Shown in pieces: positions 58,301 to 64,000 of a stretch of DNA of 64,000 nt. Within the stretch, counting starts at the first letter, position 1; every line of letters starts with the position of its first letter. Source of the stretch: Megaustenia siamemsis (taxonomy: Eukaryota; Mollusca; Gastropoda; Stylommatophora; Ariophantidae); contig JAVIAB010000102.1 in NCBI GenBank assembly GCA_032433765.1, positions 8,623,521 through 8,687,520 of the forward strand. The letters are read 5' to 3'. The notes under the pieces were generated by a model that was not told the DNA's origin, did not search any database, and was given only the letters and a program-made list of their open reading frames with translations. The translations under genes and the position numbers were made by a program.

Positions 58301-59126
58301 ATTTTTGGGTACTCTACGTAGAACCCTGCTCCCCCTTTCTTTTCTATATATTGATAGAGTCACCGCACAGAGCCATTATAAACACCCTATATAACACATG
58401 TTACTACAAGTTTGATAAACTATTCAGAACTTGATTCTCAATTAAAAAATAAAAAAGAATTACTGTCTGTCCATTTTAATGCTTGAGATGTAATTGTCTA
58501 TCGCTATTTTCTTAACAGGATTTTAAGCTGCTTTCATTTTCATGATAAACGTATATGCTTTAGAAATTAAAGGTTGTCTTGCCTTTTTTTAAAAAGGGAA
58601 GCAACTCCTGTTAAATTAATAGTCTAGCGTCGATATATTGTAATTGTAAATTGTCAAAAGTTTTATTCATATGCATATTGTTTCCCAGAAAATGATTTTC
58701 TGATAAAATATGCACGGTCTTTAAAAATTTCTATAAGAAATTGCAAGTCATAAAGTATCAAATTTTAAAAAAATGTACCTTTCCTTAATTTGTGGTTTCA
58801 AATATTAATTAATTATAATTTCTCTCAAAAATTAAAAGTTATCATTCCTTTACTAAAGGCAAAGTCAACTTCTGTTTTAAATAAGAAAACAAGGCTGTAT
58901 AAAGTCCGGTGCAGTGAACACATTTTTGAAATTACGTGAAATTTTATATAAAATTTGTGTTATTCATCTAGATACTACTGCTGTTGACTGGTTTGTATTA
59001 GGTAAAGAAGCTGTTCACGCGATGAAGCTGTGTTTGCAGAATGTTATCAAATTATCCAGCACAGGCCTCACGATATTCTGAGACTTGTCTCTTACTATTT
59101 TCGAAAAACCTCTGCATCTATCGGTC

Positions 59127-59827
59127 GCCTGAAGTATTGTTTATATCTGCAATGTCTTTTCCTGTATAAATGTTACCGTCTTTTGTCATTCTCGCAGTGG
59201 TGCATATAGTCTTGTCTATAGTGTTGTATCAATGGAATATGTGAACTTTCCTCAGTCTACTATATTGAGTGCATTCTTGAAATATGCGTCCCGCTGTCTG
59301 GGGCGCCTGTCCACCATGTACATGTAGTTGAGGTACTAATTTTGAATTTTGTAGACACGTGACATTGGAGTCAATTGTGTCCTGTTCTAATGTTTATAAT
59401 GATAACTTGTTCCCATCTATTCATATAATGAAATGCATCCTGATTTATAGCATTTGATCTTCTGATTAATTTGATTATCTGTATCTTATGATGGTATGTA
59501 ACCAGCGCATCTAGTTGTGTGCCTGTTGCAACTTCTTTTGAACGCTGATCTGCTCTCTAGTTTTCTGGTATTCCATAGTGAGATGGGATCCATTGCAGGG
59601 AATTTCTGTGGTGTTTGTAGAGTTCAGTCAATAAAGTTTGCAGATGTAGCAACTTTCTGGACTGCAGTGCCTGGAGCACTGATCTTGCATCTGTCAAAAA
59701 CTCTACAGGCTGCGGGCTAAGATTACTGTTCAGCAGTTTTATATTGCCAACTTTATAGCTTGCATTTCTGCATCGTAATTGTGATAATATTTCAATTTTG
59801 CTATCTTTTCCATATCCCTAGTGTTAA
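59127..59827 (-). pseudogene. RNase H LINE end (macrosatellite unit 2)
   Basis: Copy of 57600-58300. The stop after the SHYGIPGN counterpart is shared. Extra small indels lie near 59740 (lost base in the N-terminal part) and an extra C at 59313. These confirm decay after amplification. Confidence 0.8.
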
Positions 59828-60649
59828 TTTTTGGGTACTCTATGTAGAACCCTGCTCCCCCTTTCTTTTCTATATATTGATAGAGTCACCGCACAGAGCC
59901 ATTATAAACACCCTATATAACACTTGTTACTACAAGTTTGATAAACTATTCAGACCTTGATTCTCAATTTAAAAAAAAAAGAATTACTGTCTGTCCATTT
60001 TAATGCTTGAGATGTAATTGTCTATCGCTATTTTCTTAACAGGATTTTAAGCTGCTTTCATTTTCATGATAAACGTATATGCTTTAGAAATTAAAGGTTG
60101 TCTTGCCTTTTTTAAAAGGGAAGCAACTCCTGTTAAATTAATAGTCTAGCGTCGATATATTGTAATTGTAAATTGTCAAAAGTTTTATTCATATGCATAT
60201 TGTTTCCCAGAAAATGATTTTCTGTTAAAATATGCACGGTCTTTAAAAATTTCTATAAGAAATTGCAAATCCTAAAGTATCAAATTATAAAAAAAATGTA
60301 CCTTTCCTTAATTTGTGGTTGCAAATATTAATTAATTATAATTTCTCTCAAAAATTAAAAGTTATCATTCCTTTACTAAACGCAAAGTCAACTTTTGTTT
60401 TAAATAAGAAAACAAGGCTGTATAAAGTCCGGTGCAGTGAACACATTTTTGAAATTACGTGAAATTTTATATAAAATTTGTGTTATTCATCTAGATACTA
60501 CTGCTGTTGACTGGTTTGTATTAGGTAAAGAAGCTGTTCACGCGATGAAGATGTGTTTACAGAATGTGATCAAATTATTCAGCACAGGCCTCACGATATT
60601 CTGAGACTTGTCTCTTACTATTTTCGAAAAACCTCTGCATCTATCGGTC

Positions 60650-61350
60650 GCCTGAAGTACTGTCTATATTTGCAATGTCTTTTCCTGTATAAATGTTACC
60701 GTCTTTTGTCATTCTCGCAGTGGTGCATATAGTTTTGTCTATAGTTTTGTATCAATGGAATATGTGGACTTTCCTCAGTCTACTATATTGAGTGCATTCT
60801 TGAAATATGCGTCCCGCTGTCTGGGGCGCCTCTACACATGTACATGTAGTTGAGGTACTAATCTTGAATTTTGTAGACACGTGACATTGGAGTCAATTGT
60901 GTCCTGTTCTAATGCGTATAATGATAACTTGTTCCCATCTATTCATATAATGAAATGCATCCTGATTTGGAGCATTTGATCTTCTGATTAATTTGATTAT
61001 CTGTATCTTATGATGGTATGTAACCAGCGCATCTAGTTGTGTGCCTGTTGCAACTTCTTTTGTACGCTGATCTGCTCTCTAGTTTCCTGGTATTCCATAG
61101 TGAGATGGAATCCATTGCAGGGAATTTCTGTGGTGTTTGTAGAGTTCAGTCAATAAAGTTTGCAGATGTAGCAACTTTCTGGACTGCAGTGCCTGGAGCA
61201 TTGATCTTGCATCTGTCAAAACTCTACAGGCTGCGGGCTAAGATTACTGTTCAGCAGTTTTTCTATTGCCAACTTTATAGCTTGCATTTCTGCATCATAA
61301 TTGTGATAATATTTCAATGTTGCTATCTTTTCCATATCCCTAGTGTTAAT
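60650..61350 (-). pseudogene. RNase H LINE end (macrosatellite unit 3)
   Basis: Copy of 57600-58300. One A is missing near 61218, breaking the RNase H frame here. CGCCTCTACACATG replaces CGCCTGTCCACATG near 60830. Confidence 0.8.
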
Positions 61351-62164
61351 TTTTGGGTACTCTATGTAGAACCCTGCTCCCCCTTTCTTTTCTATATATT
61401 GATAGAGTCACCGCACAGAGCCATTATAAACACCCTATATAACACATGTTACTACAAGTTTGATAAACTATTCAGAACTTGATTCTCAATTAAAAATAAA
61501 AAAGAATTACTGTCTGTCCATTTTAATGCTTGAGATGTAATTGTCTATCGCTATTTTCTTAACAGGATTTTAAGCTGCTTTCATTTTCATGATAAACGTA
61601 TATATTTAGAAATTAAAGGTTGTCTTGCCTTTTTAAAAAGGGAAGCAACTCCTGTTAAATTAATAGTCTAGCGTCGATATATTGTAATTGTAAATTGTCA
61701 AAAGTTTTATTCATATGCATATTGTTTCCCAGAAAATGATTTTCTGATAAAATATGCACGGTCTTTAAAGATTTCTATAAGAAATTGCAAATCCTAAAGT
61801 ATAAAATTTTTTAAAAATGTACCTTTCCTTAATTTGTGGTTTCAAATATTAATTAATTATAATTTCTCTCAAAAATTAAAAGTTATCATTCCTTTACTAA
61901 AGGCAAAGTCAACTTCTGTTTTAAATAAGAAAACAAGGCTGTATAAAGTCCAGTGCAGTGAACACATTTTTGAAATTACGTGAAATTTTATATAAAATTT
62001 GTGTTATTCATCTAGATACTACTGCTGTTGACTGGTTTGTATTAGGTAAAGAAGCTGTTCACGCGATGAAGCTGTGTTTACAGAATGTGTTCAAATTATC
62101 CAGCACAGGCCTCACGATATTCTGAGACTTGTCTCTTACTATTTTCGAAAAACCTCTGCATCTA

Positions 62165-62865
62165 TCGGTCGCCTGAAGTATTGTCTAAATCTGCAATGTC
62201 TTTTCCTGTATAAATGTTACCGTCTTTTGTCATTCTCGCAGTGGTGCATATAGTCTTGTCTATAGTGTTGTATCAATGGAATAATTGGACTTTCCTCAGT
62301 CTACTATATTGAGTGCATTCTTGAAATATGCGTCCCGCTGTCTGGGACGCCTGTCCACATGTACATGTAGTTGAGGTACTAATCTTGAATTTTGTAGACA
62401 CGTGACATTGGAGTCAATTGTGTCCTGTTCTAATGCGTATAATGATAACTTGTTCCCATCTATTCATATAATGAAATGCATCCTGATTTGGAGCATTTGA
62501 TCTGATTAATTTGATTATCTGTATCTTATGATGGTATGTAACCAGCGCATCTAGTTGTGTGCCTGTTGCAACTTCTTTTGAACGCTGATCTGCTCTCTAG
62601 TTTCCTGGTATTCCATAGTGAGATGAGATCCACTGCAGGGAATTTCTGTGGTGTTTGTAGAGTTCAGTCAATAAAGTTTGCAGATGTAGCAACTTTCTGG
62701 ACTGCAGTGCCTGGAGCACTGATCTTGCATCTGTCAAAAACTCTACAGGCTGCGGGCTAAGATTACTGTTCAGCAGTTTTTCTATTGCCAACTTTATAGC
62801 TTGCATTTCTGCATCGTAATTGTGATAATATTTCAATGTTGCTATCTTTTCCATATCCTAGTGTT
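62165..62865 (-). pseudogene. RNase H LINE end (macrosatellite unit 4)
   Basis: Copy of 57600-58300 with the RNase H frame open at 62854-62597, as in unit 1, differing at WISSHYGIPGN (S for P in the catalytic loop). Unit 5 is cut by the window end after its C-terminal block (63690-64000). Confidence 0.8.
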
Positions 62866-64000
62866 AATTTTTGGGTACTCTATGTAGAACCCTGCTCCCC
62901 TTTCTTTTCTATATATTGATAGAGTCACCGCACAGAGCCATTATAAACACCCTATATAACACTTGTTACTACATGTTTGATAAACTATTCAGAACTTGAT
63001 TCTCAATTAAAAAATAAAAAAGAATTACTGTCTGTCCATTTTAATGCTTGAGATGTAATTGTCTATCGCTATTTTCTTAACAGGATTTTAAGCTGCTTTC
63101 ATTTTCATGATAAACGTATATATTTAGAAATTAAAGGTTGTCTTGCCTTTTTTAAAAAGGAAGCAACTCCTGTTAAATTAATAGTCTAGCGTCGATATAT
63201 TGTAATTGTAAATTGTCAAAAGTTTTATTCATATGCATATTGTTTCCCAGAAAAATATTTTCTGATCAAATATGCACGGTGTTTGAAAATTTCTATAAGA
63301 AATTGCAAATCCTAAAGTATCAAATTTTAAAAAATGTACCTTTCCTTAATTTGTGGTTGCAAATATTAATTAATTATAATTTCTCTCAAAATTAAAAGTT
63401 ATCATTCCTTTACTAAAGGCAAAGTCAACTTCTGTTTTAAATAAGAAAACAAGGCTGTATAAAGTCCGGTGCAGTGAACACATTTTTGAAATTACGTGAA
63501 ATTTTATATAAAATTTGTGTTATTTATCTAGATACTACTGCTGTTGACTGGTTTGTATTAGGTAAGAAGCTGTTCACGCGATGAAGCTGTGTTTGCAGAA
63601 TGTGATCAAATTATCCAGCACAGGCCTCACGATATTCTGAGACTTGTCTCTTACTATTTTCGAAAAACCTCTGCATCTATCGGTCGCCTGAAGTATTGTC
63701 TATATCTGCAATGTCTTTTCCTGTATAAATGTTACCGTCTTTTGTCATTCTCGCAGTGGTGCATATAGTCTTGTCTATAGTTTTGTATCAATGGAATATG
63801 TGAACTTTCCTCAGTCTACTATATTGAGTGCATTCTTGAAATATGCGTCCCGCTGTCTGGGCGCCTGTCCACATGTACATGTAGTTGAGGTACTAATCTT
63901 GAATTTTGTAGACACGTGACATTGGAGTCAATTGTGTCCTGTTCTAATGCGTATAATGATAACTTGTTCCCATCTAGTCATATAATGAAATGCATCCTGA

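Larger units (their letters stand above)
57016..64000. repeat. ~1.52-kb macrosatellite, 4.6 units in window
   Basis: Units are highly similar. The joint AACAGGATTTTAAGCTGCTT occurs at 58514, 60038, 61561 and 63079 (periods 1524, 1523, 1518). Each unit comprises ~0.6 kb of AT-rich non-coding DNA, ~0.7 kb of the 3' end of an RNase H-bearing LINE on the minus strand, and a tail. Differences are single bases and short A-run changes. The first unit (from 57016) lacks the joint tag. The array runs past the window end. Confidence 0.93.

Overview
This window reads as repeat-dominated, AT-rich metazoan DNA. It has no operons and no intact host gene. It contains many decayed non-LTR retrotransposons (LINEs), tRNA-derived SINEs and several long tandem arrays. 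An F-box/LRR exon closest to FBXL7, together with the LINE and SINE types, fits an invertebrate, perhaps a mollusc or other lophotrochozoan. The species cannot be fixed from sequence alone.

Layout. 1-11062: satellite of ~133-bp monomers in higher-order blocks. 11063-11713: 38-bp array derived from a LINE 3' end. 11714-12052: broken RTE-like LINE. 12741-13052: cluster of short hairpins inside a 12-bp outer stem. 13190-21050: a diverged repeat segment (X, Y), LINE-C and LINE-B remnants, and two SINEs. 21051-24330: 19-bp minisatellite carrying CAGCTG in most units, interrupted by a LINE and a SINE. 24415-29935: LINE fragments (two with clear target-site duplications), a SINE, and a degenerate RNase H-bearing LINE. 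29936-38965: two copies of a LINE-B leader flanking a LINE-A copy whose last ~71 bp is repeated about 72 times. 38966-48062: a second copy of the X/Y segment (Z), a stop-containing FBXL7-like terminal exon, a second 19-bp array, a SINE, and an unidentified 571-bp insertion with a 12-bp target-site duplication. 48075-49640: inverted LINE-A. 51111-53190: 49-bp array. 53250-55880: broken RNase H and Tx1/L1-like reverse transcriptase pieces with internal 51-bp and 90-bp arrays. 57016-64000: a ~1.52-kb macrosatellite carrying the 3' coding end of an RNase H-bearing LINE, running off the window.

Main themes. (1) At least five tandem arrays of very different unit size (38, 51, 71, 90 and ~1520 bp) are built from LINE coding or 3'-terminal sequence. 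(2) A segment of several kilobases is duplicated ~20-25 kb apart, and only one copy holds the FBXL7-like exon; comparing the copies gives natural empty sites for insertions. (3) Two LINE-associated contexts carry hammerhead-ribozyme-like cores, and one ~310-bp region is unusually rich in hairpins. No protein gene here looks intact. The long open frames over tandem arrays are by-products of unit length.

LINE families are labelled A to G for convenience only. Clade names come from motif recognition, not a search.
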